This document shows positions 1 through 7,028 of a stretch of 7,979 nucleotides of DNA, piece by piece. The translations under genes were made by a program, and so were the position numbers. The notes below the pieces were generated by a model that was given only the letters and a program-made list of their open reading frames with translations, had not been told where the DNA came from and ran no database searches. Positions within the stretch are counted from its first letter, which is position 1. Each line of letters begins with the position of its first letter. Source of the DNA: Oscillospiraceae bacterium (GTDB lineage Bacteria > Bacillota > Clostridia > Oscillospirales > Acutalibacteraceae); NCBI GenBank assembly GCA_902774165.1, contig CACYHJ010000194.1:2642-10620 (forward strand). Direction: 5' to 3'.

Positions 1-2
1 TG

Positions 3-1526
3 TGGCGCATCACCTTTTTCAACGCGGCGATCCGCATCGAGACGCAGCTGCGCGACCGGATGTTCGACAACGCCCGGTTCCTGAGCCGGGAATATTACCA
101 GCGCAACAAGGTGGGCGACCTGATGAGCCTGTTCACCAACGATCTGGACACCATTCAGGAGTGCTTTGCCTGGGGCATCCTCATGTTTTTCGACGCGCTG
201 ATGCTGGGGGCGCTCTCGCTGGTAAAAATGGCGCGCATGCACGCGCTGCTGACAGCGCTTTCGATGACCCCGATGGCGTTTCTGTTCGCCGCCGCCACGG
301 TGCTGGGCAAATATATGATGAAAAAATGGGACGTGCGGCAGGCGGCGTTCTCCCGCCTCTCCGACTTCGCGCAGGAGAGCTTTTCCGGCGTGGCGGTGGT
401 CAAGGCCTTCGTCAAGGAGGCGGCGGAGCTGCTGGCGTTCCGCAAGCTCAACAAGGACAACGAAAAGGCCAACGTGGACCATACCCGCGCCTCGGTGCTG
501 CTGCGCATTCTCGTCACATTCTTCGTGGGCGCGGTGATGAGCGTGATCCTCGGCTACGGCGGCTATCTTGTATACAAAGGCGTGTTCAACGCCGGGCAGC
601 TGGTGGAATTTATCGGCTATTTCACCGCCATCGTATGGCCGGTGATGGCGATTTCCGAGCTGATCGACATGACCTCCCGGGGCAAGGCCTCCCTCAACCG
701 GGTCAGCGCTCTTCTTGACGCGAAACAGAGCGTGGCGGACCGCCCCGGCGCGCAGGACCTTGCGCAGATCCGCGGCGAAATCGAATTCCGGGATCTCACC
801 TTCCGTTATCCCGACGGGGAATACGACGCGCTGGAGCACGTCTGCTTCAAGATCAACGCGGGCGAGAACGTGGGCGTGGTCGGGCGCACCGGATCCGGCA
901 AAACCACCCTTGTGGACCTGATCCTGCGCACCTATAACGTGCCGGACGGGACGCTGTTCATCGACGGCCGCGACGTGAACGACATCACGATCCGCTCCCT
1001 GCGGGAGGGCTGCGCCTATGTGCCGCAGGACAATTTCCTGTTCTCCGACACCATTGAGAACAACATCGCATTTTCCGCCGACGAGGTCCGCCGGGAAGAG
1101 GCGGAGGCCGCCGCGCTCCTCGCCGACGTGGACGGCAACATCCGCGAATTCGCCGACGGCTACGACACGGTGCTGGGCGAGCGGGGCGTAACGGTCTCCG
1201 GCGGGCAGAAGCAGCGCATCTCCATCGCGCGGGCGCTGATGAAAAACGCGCCGATCCTGATTCTTGACGACTCGGTCTCGGCGGTGGATACCGGCACGGA
1301 GAAAACGATTCTCGAAAACCTGCGCCGCACCCGTCAGGGCAAGACCACGATCCTGATCGCCCACCGGATCTCCACCATCGAGCATATGGACAGGATCCTC
1401 TTCCTGGCGGACGGAAAAGTGCTGGACTTCGGCACCCACGCCGAGCTCTGCGCGCGCTGCCCGGAATACCGCCGCAGCGTGGAGCTGCAGAAGCTGGAAG
1501 CAAAGGAGGAAAACGGCAATGACTGA
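3..1526 (+). CDS. ABC exporter half-transporter, degenerate-site subunit (5' partial)
   Basis: One subunit of a type IV (MsbA/BmrCD-like) ABC exporter of the inner/cytoplasmic membrane. The reading frame is open from the first bases, so the gene starts outside the window; 507 residues are visible. The methionine at 60 is internal, because the codons before it encode typical post-TM2 exporter sequence. About 90-100 residues with TM1 and most of TM2 are missing. TM3-TM6 are visible, followed by the ATPase domain: Walker A GRTGSGKTT (882-908), a Q-loop in YVPQDNFLF, signature VSGGQ (1194-1208), Walker B ILILDD (1254-1271) and H-loop His (1362-1364). The residue after the Walker B Asp is Asp (1269-1271) where active ATPases have Glu, as in TM287-type subunits of heterodimeric exporters. 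The intact SGGQ signature would serve the partner's ATP site. The stop codon overlaps the next gene's start, which points to co-translation. The substrate cannot be told; lipid, peptide or drug export are all possible. Confidence 0.93.
   Translation, partial: WRITFFNAAIRIETQLRDRMFDNARFLSREYYQRNKVGDLMSLFTNDLDTIQECFAWGILMFFDALMLGALSLVKMARMHALLTALSMTPMAFLFAAATVLGKYMMKKWDVRQAAFSRLSDFAQESFSGVAVVKAFVKEAAELLAFRKLNKDNEKANVDHTRASVLLRILVTFFVGAVMSVILGYGGYLVYKGVFNAGQLVEFIGYFTAIVWPVMAISELIDMTSRGKASLNRVSALLDAKQSVADRPGAQDLAQIRGEIEFRDLTFRYPDGEYDALEHVCFKINAGENVGVVGRTGSGKTTLVDLILRTYNVPDGTLFIDGRDVNDITIRSLREGCAYVPQDNFLFSDTIENNIAFSADEVRREEAEAAALLADVDGNIREFADGYDTVLGERGVTVSGGQKQRISIARALMKNAPILILDDSVSAVDTGTEKTILENLRRTRQGKTTILIAHRISTIEHMDRILFLADGKVLDFGTHAELCARCPEYRRSVELQKLEAKEENGND
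1503..1510 (+). promoter_or_regulatory. Ribosome binding site for the second ABC subunit
   Basis: AAGGAGGA lies 8 nt before the ATG at 1519, inside the end of the upstream gene. It is close to the Shine-Dalgarno consensus with good spacing and supports 1519 as the start, which overlaps the previous stop codon by 8 bp (ATGACTGA). Confidence 0.8.
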
Positions 1527-3408
1527 TTATCTTCCGCTTCTGACCGTCGGCGCGATCATCGGCACGTTCACGACGCTGTTCATCGTCGCCTATATTATAT
1601 TGAAAGTCAAAACCCGCAGCGAGGAGGAACGGCGGCAGATGACCGACCGGGAGCTTTCCCGCCGGATTCTGAAATACGCGATGCCCTATAAAAAGGAATT
1701 CGCCGCCGTCATCGTCGTGATGCTGCTCTCCATCGTCTACGACCTTGCCTCGCCCTACCTTGTGGGCAGGATCGAGGACACCGTCAAGGACTCCTTCGAG
1801 CTGTCCGCCCTGTTCTCGCTGGTGGCGGTTTACGTGGGCATTCTCGTGGTCAGCATGGTCTGCACCTATCTGCAGGCGATCATTCTGCAGAAAACCGGGC
1901 AGAAGATCGTCACCGCCCTGCGCGAGGATATCTTCACCCACATCGAGGGCTTATCCCAGGAGCAGCTCAACGAGATCCCCGTGGGCAAGCTGGTCACCCG
2001 CGTGAGCAACGACCCGAACGCGATCTCCTTCCTGTTCACCAATATTCTCGTCACGCTGGCGAAAAACATCATTCTGATCTTCGGCGTGCTGGGCGCAATG
2101 CTGGCGCTGAACCGGGCGCTGGCGCTGCTGGTGCTGTGCTTCGTGCCCTTCGTGGTGCTGTTCACGGTGATCTTCCGCAAATTCTCCCGCCGGGCGCACC
2201 TGAAGGTCAACGACGCCACCACCGACATCAACACCTATCTTTCGGAAAACCTTTCGGGCATCAAAATCACGCAGATCTTCAACCGGGAGGACCGGAAAAT
2301 GGCGGATTTCCGCACAAAAAGCACGGTTTTGCGCAAGGCGAAGCAGCAAAGGGTCCTTGTGTTCGGCATCTTCCGCCCGATGATCTATATGCTTTACATC
2401 TCCTCGGTGATGTGCCTGTTTTATCTGGGCGGCAAGGGATATATCGACAACGTCAGCTTTCTCGGCCAGACCGTGACCGGCGGCGTGATCGTCACGTTCT
2501 ATATGTACATCTCCAAATTCTTCGAGCCCATTCAGGCGCTGGCGGAGCAGTTCGACATGCTGCAGCGCGCCTTCGCCTCGGCGGAAAAGATCTTCCGCGT
2601 GCTGGATATCGAGCCGCAGGTGGTGGATTCGCCGGACGCGGTCGAGATTGAGGACGTGAAGGGCGAGATCGAATTCCGCCACGTCTGGTTCGCCTACAAC
2701 CCCGGCGAGTGGGTGCTCAAGGACGTTTCCTTCCATGTAGCGCCCCGGCAGACCGTCGCGTTCGTCGGCGCGACGGGTTCGGGAAAGACGACGATCCTTT
2801 CGCTGATCTGCCGCAATTACGATATCCAGAAGGGGCAGATCCTGATCGACGGGACCGATATCAAAAAAATCAAAATCGCCTCGCTGCGCCGCCGCTTCGG
2901 GCAGATGCTGCAGGACGTGTTCCTGTTTTCCGGCGATATCCGGGGCAATATCCTGCTGCGGTCGGAGGGGATCTCCGACGAAGAGGTCATGGAGGCCTGC
3001 CGCTACGTCAACGCGGATTCCTTCATCAATAAACTGGAGAAAGGGCTGGACGAGCCGGTGCGTGAGCGGGGCAACAACTTCTCCGCCGGACAGCGGCAGC
3101 TGCTCTCCTTCGCCCGCACCATCATCCACAAGCCCTCGGTGATGATCCTCGACGAAGCCACCGCCAACATCGACACCGAAACCGAGCTGCTGATTCAGGA
3201 TTCGCTGGAAAAGATGAAGAACATCGGCACCATGCTGATCGTGGCGCACCGGCTGTCCACCATCCGCGGCGCGGACCGGATCATCGTGCTGGATCACGGC
3301 GAGATCGTTGAGCAGGGCACCCACGACGAACTGCTTGCCCTGGGCGGCCGGTACCATGCGCTGTATACCATGCAGGCGGATAAGAAGAGATTGCAGGAAA
3401 AGGAGTAA
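1519..3408 (+). CDS. ABC exporter half-transporter, catalytic-site subunit
   Basis: The second subunit of the heterodimeric ABC exporter, 629 aa. The expected six membrane segments lie at roughly residues 61-83, 95-121, 172-195, 198-220, 280-305 and 320-340. The ATPase domain follows: Walker A GATGSGKTT (417-425), Q-loop in MLQDVFLFSGD, signature FSAGQ (521-525), Walker B VMILDE (541-546) with the catalytic Glu546, and H-loop His577. The signature departs from LSGGQ. In heterodimeric exporters this degenerate signature sits in the subunit with the intact Glu, exactly complementing the first gene. One oddity is an additional hydrophobic stretch (about residues 5-29) followed by a charged linker before the usual start of the fold; half-transporters of this type are usually about 580 aa. 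An internal ATG at 1639 preceded by GAGGAGG would give a standard-length 589-aa protein, so two starts are possible. The start at 1519 is preferred for its ribosome binding site and overlap. The substrate is unknown. Confidence 0.95.
   Translation: MTDYLPLLTVGAIIGTFTTLFIVAYIILKVKTRSEEERRQMTDRELSRRILKYAMPYKKEFAAVIVVMLLSIVYDLASPYLVGRIEDTVKDSFELSALFSLVAVYVGILVVSMVCTYLQAIILQKTGQKIVTALREDIFTHIEGLSQEQLNEIPVGKLVTRVSNDPNAISFLFTNILVTLAKNIILIFGVLGAMLALNRALALLVLCFVPFVVLFTVIFRKFSRRAHLKVNDATTDINTYLSENLSGIKITQIFNREDRKMADFRTKSTVLRKAKQQRVLVFGIFRPMIYMLYISSVMCLFYLGGKGYIDNVSFLGQTVTGGVIVTFYMYISKFFEPIQALAEQFDMLQRAFASAEKIFRVLDIEPQVVDSPDAVEIEDVKGEIEFRHVWFAYNPGEWVLKDVSFHVAPRQTVAFVGATGSGKTTILSLICRNYDIQKGQILIDGTDIKKIKIASLRRRFGQMLQDVFLFSGDIRGNILLRSEGISDEEVMEACRYVNADSFINKLEKGLDEPVRERGNNFSAGQRQLLSFARTIIHKPSVMILDEATANIDTETELLIQDSLEKMKNIGTMLIVAHRLSTIRGADRIIVLDHGEIVEQGTHDELLALGGRYHALYTMQADKKRLQEKE
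1621..1641 (+). promoter_or_regulatory. Possible internal ribosome binding site and alternative start
   Basis: GAGGAGG at 1621-1627 lies 11 nt before an in-frame ATG at 1639-1641 (residue 41). Initiation here would give a half-transporter without the additional N-terminal helix. The purine run also encodes the Glu-Glu-Glu linker (SEEERRQ), so it may be coincidental. Confidence 0.25.
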
Positions 3409-3414
3409 CCCGTT

Positions 3415-3816
3415 ATGATAAAGGAACTGAAATCTTTTTTCTCCCGCAAAAAAGCGGCTGCGCCGCTCCCTCCGAAACCTTCCCGGCAGGAAATCGCCGA
3501 GCTTATGCACGGTCAGTCGCTTTCCGGTTATGCCGATAATGTTATAAAAGTCATTTACAGTGACAACAACGAGAAACGAGTTGTTTTTTTCAGGAGCAAG
3601 CGCGGTTTTTGTTATTATGTCGTTGAATATCTTATGGAATTTGACGACGAAGAATGGGCGTATATCGCAGGAAAGCCAGACGCGCTTCCCGCCATGTGGG
3701 CTGAGCCGGTTACGACGTCTGCCCGTTCCGTATTCGGGACGGAACAGGAAGCCTGGGAGGATTTTATTGCGTCGCCCGAATACAAAAACGGTTTTAACGA
3801 AAAGACGGTTTCATGA
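3415..3816 (+). CDS. Hypothetical protein, 133 aa, linked to the ABC exporter
   Basis: I do not recognise the family. The ATG lies 6 bp after the stop of the second ABC subunit, and AGGAG (3401-3405) stands 9 nt upstream, so it is very likely the last gene of the exporter operon. The protein is soluble in appearance. A short basic amphipathic N-terminus with a Pro/Ala-rich linker (residues 1-24, MIKELKSFFSRKK then PLPPKP) precedes a compact alpha/beta-looking region (25-130). That region has hydrophobic strands (NVIKVIYS, KRVVFFRS, FCYYVVEYL) and an acidic, aromatic stretch (MEFDDEEWAYI), then TEQEAWEDFI near the end. There is no signal peptide, no membrane helix and no obvious catalytic motif. 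Base composition is visibly less GC-rich than the ABC genes, and there is a run of seven Ts in the coding sequence around 3584-3590. Position suggests an accessory or regulatory role for the exporter, but this is inference only. Confidence 0.8.
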   Translation: MIKELKSFFSRKKAAAPLPPKPSRQEIAELMHGQSLSGYADNVIKVIYSDNNEKRVVFFRSKRGFCYYVVEYLMEFDDEEWAYIAGKPDALPAMWAEPVTTSARSVFGTEQEAWEDFIASPEYKNGFNEKTVS

Positions 3817-3820
3817 ATTC

Positions 3821-3867
3821 AAAAACCGCTGCGCGTTCCCGGTCGGGACGCGCAGCGGTTTTTATTT
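3821..3867. terminator. Bidirectional rho-independent terminator
   Basis: A perfect 16-bp inverted repeat pairs 3821-3836 with 3848-3863. Its GC core is CCGCTGCGCGT and the ends are A5 on the left and T5 on the right. The stem extends inward by a few pairs to a loop of about 5 nt. The T run on the right ends the rightward ABC operon. The A run on the left becomes a U run for the leftward comM transcript, whose stop codon lies just to the right. One hairpin thus serves both convergent units. Confidence 0.92.
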
Positions 3868-3876
3868 ATATCACTG

Positions 3877-5415
3877 TTATACTTCGACGCCGGGACGGTA
3901 TTTCCTGTCCAGCTCCCGGTACTGCACCGCCTCCGCGAGATGAGCGGAGGAGATCGTCTCGCTGCCGGCGAGATCGGCGATGGTGCGGGACAGGCGCAAA
4001 ATCTTGTCGTAGGCGCGGGCGGAAAGCCCCAGGCGGTCAAACACCGCCTTGAGCATATGTTCCGCGTCCGCGTCAAGCTTACAGTATTCCCGCGTCATGG
4101 CGGGCGTCATTTTCGCGTTGCAGGTCACGCCGGTCCCGCGGAACCGGGCGTTCTGGATCTCCCGCGCGGCGTTGACCCGCGCCCTGACGTCAGCGCTGCG
4201 CTCCCCTTTCGTTTTCGAGGTCAGCTGTTCGTAATTCACCGCGCCAACTTCCACGTGGATATCGATCCGGTCCAGAATCGGTCCGGAAACCTTCGCAAGA
4301 TATTTTGCGCGGGCAAGCTCCGTGCAGGTGCAGCGTACGGACGGATGCCCGAAATAGCCGCAGGGGCAGGGGTTCATCGCCGCCACCAGCATACAGGAGC
4401 ACGGGTAGCTCACGGTTCCCGCAACCCGGGAAATATTGATCCGCCCGTCCTCCAGCGGCTGGCGCAGGATCTCCATGGCGGAGCGGCTGAACTCCGGCAG
4501 CTCGTCCATAAACAGCACGCCGTTGTGGGCAAGGGAGACCTCGCCCGGCCGGGGGATCGCGCCGCCGCCCGCAAGCCCGGGGGACGAGATCGAATGGTGC
4601 GGCGAACGGAAGGGGCGCGTCGTGATCAGCGCCCGTCCCGCAGGCAGCTTCCCCGCCACGGAATACACCTTGGTGGTCTCAAGGGATTCCGCGAAGCTCA
4701 TATTCGGCAGAATGCCCGGCAGACGCTTGGCAAGCATGCTCTTGCCGGTGCCGGGAGGACCGATCATCAGGCAGTTGTGGCCGCCCGCGGCGGCGATCTC
4801 CAGCGCGCGCTTTGCCGCGGGCTGTCCCATCACGTCCGCAAAGTCCAGAAGCGCGTCCTCCGCCGCGTCGTCGTCGGCAACGCCGAACGGAACCGGCTCC
4901 AGCGGCTCCTCGCCGGACAGATGCCGCACAAGCTGCCCGATATGCTGTACCGGAAACGCCTCGACGCCGTCCACCACCTGCGCCTCGGCGCGGTTGGGGT
5001 AAGGGATATAGACCTTTTTCAGCCCGGCTTCCTTCGCGGCAAGCAGCATCGGCAAAACGCCGCGAACCCCCTTGACGTCGCCGGCAAGGGACAGCTCGCC
5101 GATAAAAGCGCTGTCGTCGAGATTCGCTTTGATAATCTGTTCCGCCTTCAGCAGCGCCACGGTGATCGGCAGGTCGTAGATCGAGCCCTCCTTGCGCTTA
5201 TCCGCCGGCGCCAGATTGACGGTGATATGCCGGTACGGGAAATTGAAGCCGCTGTTTTTCACCGCGGCCTCCACCCGTTCCCGCGCCTCTTTGACTGCGG
5301 TATCCGGCAGGCCGACGATTTCAAAATTGAATTTATCGCCGCTGAGATTGACCTCGGTATCCACCACATAGGTTTCAAGGCCGATCAGGCCGAGGCTCTT
5401 CGCTCTTGCGTACAC
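3877..5415 (-). CDS. comM: ComM/YifB family Mg-chelatase-like AAA+ ATPase
   Basis: A 512-aa protein of the ComM/YifB family. ComM in Gram-negative bacteria is a hexameric helicase that drives branch migration during natural transformation; the role of the Clostridia homologues is less clear. Domain order is the N-terminal ChlI-like domain (about 20-140, with FEIVGLPDTAVKEARERV), the AAA+ core (about 190-395) and the C-terminal Mg-chelatase domain (about 400-505, with LSARAYDKILRLSRTIADL). Visible motifs are Walker A GPPGTGKS (219-226), Walker B VLFMDE (300-305), the family motif RPFRSPHH (267-274), a cysteine cluster NPCPCGY plus CTC (C350, C352, C362, C364) that could bind zinc, and LDRID with Arg383. 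The start is GTG, since an in-frame TGA lies three codons upstream (5422-5424), and it has a usable ribosome binding site. Length is normal for the family. It lies downstream of fumC on the same strand, separated now by a MITE-like insertion. The frequent neighbour dprA is not in the window. Confidence 0.95.
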   Translation of the reverse strand: MYARAKSLGLIGLETYVVDTEVNLSGDKFNFEIVGLPDTAVKEARERVEAAVKNSGFNFPYRHITVNLAPADKRKEGSIYDLPITVALLKAEQIIKANLDDSAFIGELSLAGDVKGVRGVLPMLLAAKEAGLKKVYIPYPNRAEAQVVDGVEAFPVQHIGQLVRHLSGEEPLEPVPFGVADDDAAEDALLDFADVMGQPAAKRALEIAAAGGHNCLMIGPPGTGKSMLAKRLPGILPNMSFAESLETTKVYSVAGKLPAGRALITTRPFRSPHHSISSPGLAGGGAIPRPGEVSLAHNGVLFMDELPEFSRSAMEILRQPLEDGRINISRVAGTVSYPCSCMLVAAMNPCPCGYFGHPSVRCTCTELARAKYLAKVSGPILDRIDIHVEVGAVNYEQLTSKTKGERSADVRARVNAAREIQNARFRGTGVTCNAKMTPAMTREYCKLDADAEHMLKAVFDRLGLSARAYDKILRLSRTIADLAGSETISSAHLAEAVQYRELDRKYRPGVEV

Positions 5416-5424
5416 GTTCTGTCA

Positions 5425-5430
5425 CTTCCG
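5425..5430 (-). promoter_or_regulatory. Ribosome binding site for comM
   Basis: On the minus strand CGGAAG precedes the GTG start (5415-5413) with 9 nt between. An in-frame TGA (5424-5422) lies between this site and the GTG, so no upstream start in this frame is possible and GTG is the first usable codon. The site lies just outside the MITE-like insertion and was left intact by it. Confidence 0.55.
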
Positions 5431-5439
5431 TTTCATTAG

Positions 5440-5622
5440 GGCAACACCGCACAATTCGGGCGTGCGGATTGCGCAGTAGATTTTTTCGTCAGATTGTACA
5501 GAGTCTCCGCAGGCAACCTGACGGTTGTCAAGGGGCAACCTGACGGTTGTCAAGGAGAATCTGTGCAAGATGACGGAACAAAGATGGGGCAAGACGCGCA
5601 TTCGTATTTGTGCGGTGTTGCC
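5440..5622. mobile_element. MITE-like foldback element (183 bp) between fumC and comM
   Basis: The ends are a perfect 15-bp inverted repeat, GGCAACACCGCACAA at 5440-5454 and its reverse complement at 5608-5622. The direct repeat TTAG flanks both sides (5436-5439 and 5623-5626), consistent with a 4-bp target duplication. A TA duplication with 16-bp, one-mismatch ends fits equally well. The inner parts of the two 69-bp arms also pair: 5484-5508 against 5554-5578 match at about 20 of 25 positions, while the middle of the arms matches poorly. The centre holds two tandem 22-bp units. No ORF for a transposase is present, so it would be moved in trans. Left and right subterminal parts can form small local hairpins, for example CCGCAC (5447-5452) with GTGCGG (5462-5467). 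Short non-coding repeats of this architecture are common in Clostridia genomes; the family cannot be named without a search. Confidence 0.82.
5512..5555. repeat. Two exact tandem copies of a 22-bp hairpin-forming unit
   Basis: Positions 5512-5533 and 5534-5555 are identical over all 22 bases and directly adjacent. Each unit begins GGCAACC, continues TGAC and then GGTTGTC, so it can form its own 7-bp stem (one G-T pair) with a 4-nt loop. The array sits at the centre of the MITE-like element. Copy number may vary between copies of the element. On the minus strand each unit contains TTGACA, but no -10 box is found at proper spacing. Confidence 0.9.
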
Positions 5623-6987
5623 TTAGATCATTTCCTCCGGGCGGAACACCCGGTCGAAGGTCTCCCCGTCAAGATATCCCAGCCGGAGCGTCGCCTCCCG
5701 CAGAGAAATATTCTCCGCATGGGCAAGATGCGCCACCCGCGCCGCGTTTTCATAGCCGATCTGCGGGCTGAGCGCCGTGACCAGCATCAGGGAATTGTAG
5801 AGGTTCGCGCGCATTTTCTCCCGGTTGGGGCGGATGCCGCGGGCGCAGTTCCGGTTGAAGGAATTGACGCTGTCGCTCATCAGCCGCACACTCTGCAAAA
5901 AGTTATAGATGCAGACAGGCATAAAGACGTTCAGCTCGAAATTGCCCTGGGACGCGGCGAAGCCGACCGCCGCGTCGTTGCCCATCACCTGCACCGCCGC
6001 CATTGTGACCGCCTCACACTGGGTCGGGTTGACCTTTCCGGGCATGATCGAAGAGCCGGGCTCGTTTTCCGGGATCACGATCTCCCCCAGCCCGCAGCGG
6101 GGACCGCTGGCAAGCCAGCGCACGTCGTTGGCGATCTTCATCATATCGCACGCCGTCGCCTTGACCGCGCCGTGCAGCGCCACGATTTCATCCTTCGAGG
6201 TGAGCGCGTGGAATTTGTTCTCCGCCGTGCGGAAGGGCGTCCCGGTCAGCCGGGTCAGCTCCTGCGCCACAGCCGCGTCAAACCCCTCGGGCGCGTTCAG
6301 CCCGGTGCCGACGGCCGTTCCGCCCAGGGCGAGCGAACGAACCGGCTCCAGCGCGGACCGCAGCATCGCAACGTCGGTTTCCAGCGAGGCGCGCCAGCCG
6401 CTGATCTCCTGCGAAAAGGAGATCGGCACCGCGTCCTGCAGGTGGGTCCTGCCGCTTTTGACCGCCCCGGCGCACTCATATTCCAGACATCTGAAGGTGT
6501 CGATCAGGCTCGTCAGCGCGGGGATCAGCTCCTGCTGCGTCCCCAGCACGGCGGAAATGTGCATGGCGGTGGGGAACGTGTCGTTGGAGCTCTGGGACAT
6601 GTTGACGTGGTCGTTGGGATGCAGAAGCTTTTTGCCGGCGATCGCGTTGCCCCTGCCGGCGACCACCTCGTTGACGTTCATATTGGACTGGGTGCCGCTG
6701 CCGGTCTGCCAGACCGCCAGCGGGAAATTGCCGTCCAGCGCGCCGGAGGAAATTTCATCGCAGACCCGCGCGATCAAGGCCGCGCGCTCCCCGTCCAGCT
6801 TCCCCAGCCGGCAGTTGACCGCGGCGGCGGCCTTTTTCATCAGCGCAAACGCCCGGATTACCTCGGGCGGCATTTTCTCGCTGCCGATGCGGAAGTTTTC
6901 AAGGCTTCTCTGGGTCTGCGCGCCCCAGTATTTGTCCGCGGGGACAAGAATCTCCCCCATCGAGTCGTGTTCCGTTCTGTATTCCAT
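5623..6987 (-). CDS. fumC: Class II fumarate hydratase (fumarase C)
   Basis: A 454-aa, iron-independent fumarase of the aspartase/fumarase superfamily, cytoplasmic and homotetrameric in known members. It interconverts fumarate and L-malate in the TCA cycle or reductive branch. Substrate-binding and catalytic blocks are all visible: GSGTQSNMNVNE (96-107), NMSQSSNDTFPTAMH (129-143), SGRTHLQDAVP with the catalytic His182, and the family signature GSSIMPGKVNP (311-321) with the catalytic Ser equivalent at 313. Aspartase shares the fold, but the TQSNMNVNEV block and the overall match favour fumarase. The ATG at 6987 matches the usual N-terminus (YRTEHDSMGEILVPADKYWGAQTQRS). GGAG stands 13 nt upstream, a rather long spacing, and a good promoter lies about 40 nt upstream. 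The C-terminus ends RPEEMI, slightly shorter than in E. coli. Its TAA stop lies in the TTAG repeat that flanks the MITE-like element, but the reconstructed empty site keeps the same stop, so the insertion did not truncate it. It was probably co-transcribed with comM. Confidence 0.96.
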   Translation of the reverse strand: MEYRTEHDSMGEILVPADKYWGAQTQRSLENFRIGSEKMPPEVIRAFALMKKAAAAVNCRLGKLDGERAALIARVCDEISSGALDGNFPLAVWQTGSGTQSNMNVNEVVAGRGNAIAGKKLLHPNDHVNMSQSSNDTFPTAMHISAVLGTQQELIPALTSLIDTFRCLEYECAGAVKSGRTHLQDAVPISFSQEISGWRASLETDVAMLRSALEPVRSLALGGTAVGTGLNAPEGFDAAVAQELTRLTGTPFRTAENKFHALTSKDEIVALHGAVKATACDMMKIANDVRWLASGPRCGLGEIVIPENEPGSSIMPGKVNPTQCEAVTMAAVQVMGNDAAVGFAASQGNFELNVFMPVCIYNFLQSVRLMSDSVNSFNRNCARGIRPNREKMRANLYNSLMLVTALSPQIGYENAARVAHLAHAENISLREATLRLGYLDGETFDRVFRPEEMI

Positions 6988-7028
6988 CGTCCTGATCCAG
7001 CTCCGTTTTTATAGATTCAGATGAAACA

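Noticed and set aside
1951..3510. Minus-strand ORF of 519 codons opposite the second ABC subunit
   Set aside because: It is a shadow of the GC-rich coding strand: composition is rich in Arg, His, Asp, Gln and Gly without any family motif, and the opposite strand encodes a fully motif-supported ABC protein.
5416..5436. ATG on the minus strand at 5436-5434 as the start of comM
   Set aside because: It is in the comM frame but is followed by an in-frame TGA at 5424-5422, so comM cannot start there.
3940..5439. Plus-strand ORF of 499 codons opposite comM
   Set aside because: It lies antisense to a clearly recognisable ComM protein and shows the same biased, motif-free composition typical of shadow frames in GC-rich DNA.
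5490..5555. Promoter inside the MITE-like element reading toward comM (TTGACA in each 22-bp unit, TACAAT near 5496-5501 on the minus strand)
   Set aside because: The nearest TTGACA to TACAAT spacing is 27 bp, far from the 16-18 bp required, and no other -10 box fits at the right distance.
5512..5555. CRISPR-like array from the 22-bp repeats
   Set aside because: There are only two copies, directly adjacent with no spacer, inside an inverted-repeat element and without cas genes nearby.
5494..7024. Plus-strand ORFs of 506 and 371 codons opposite fumC, one starting inside the MITE-like element
   Set aside because: fumC is supported by the family signature and full-length alignment from memory; these antisense frames have no recognisable domains and no convincing ribosome binding site.
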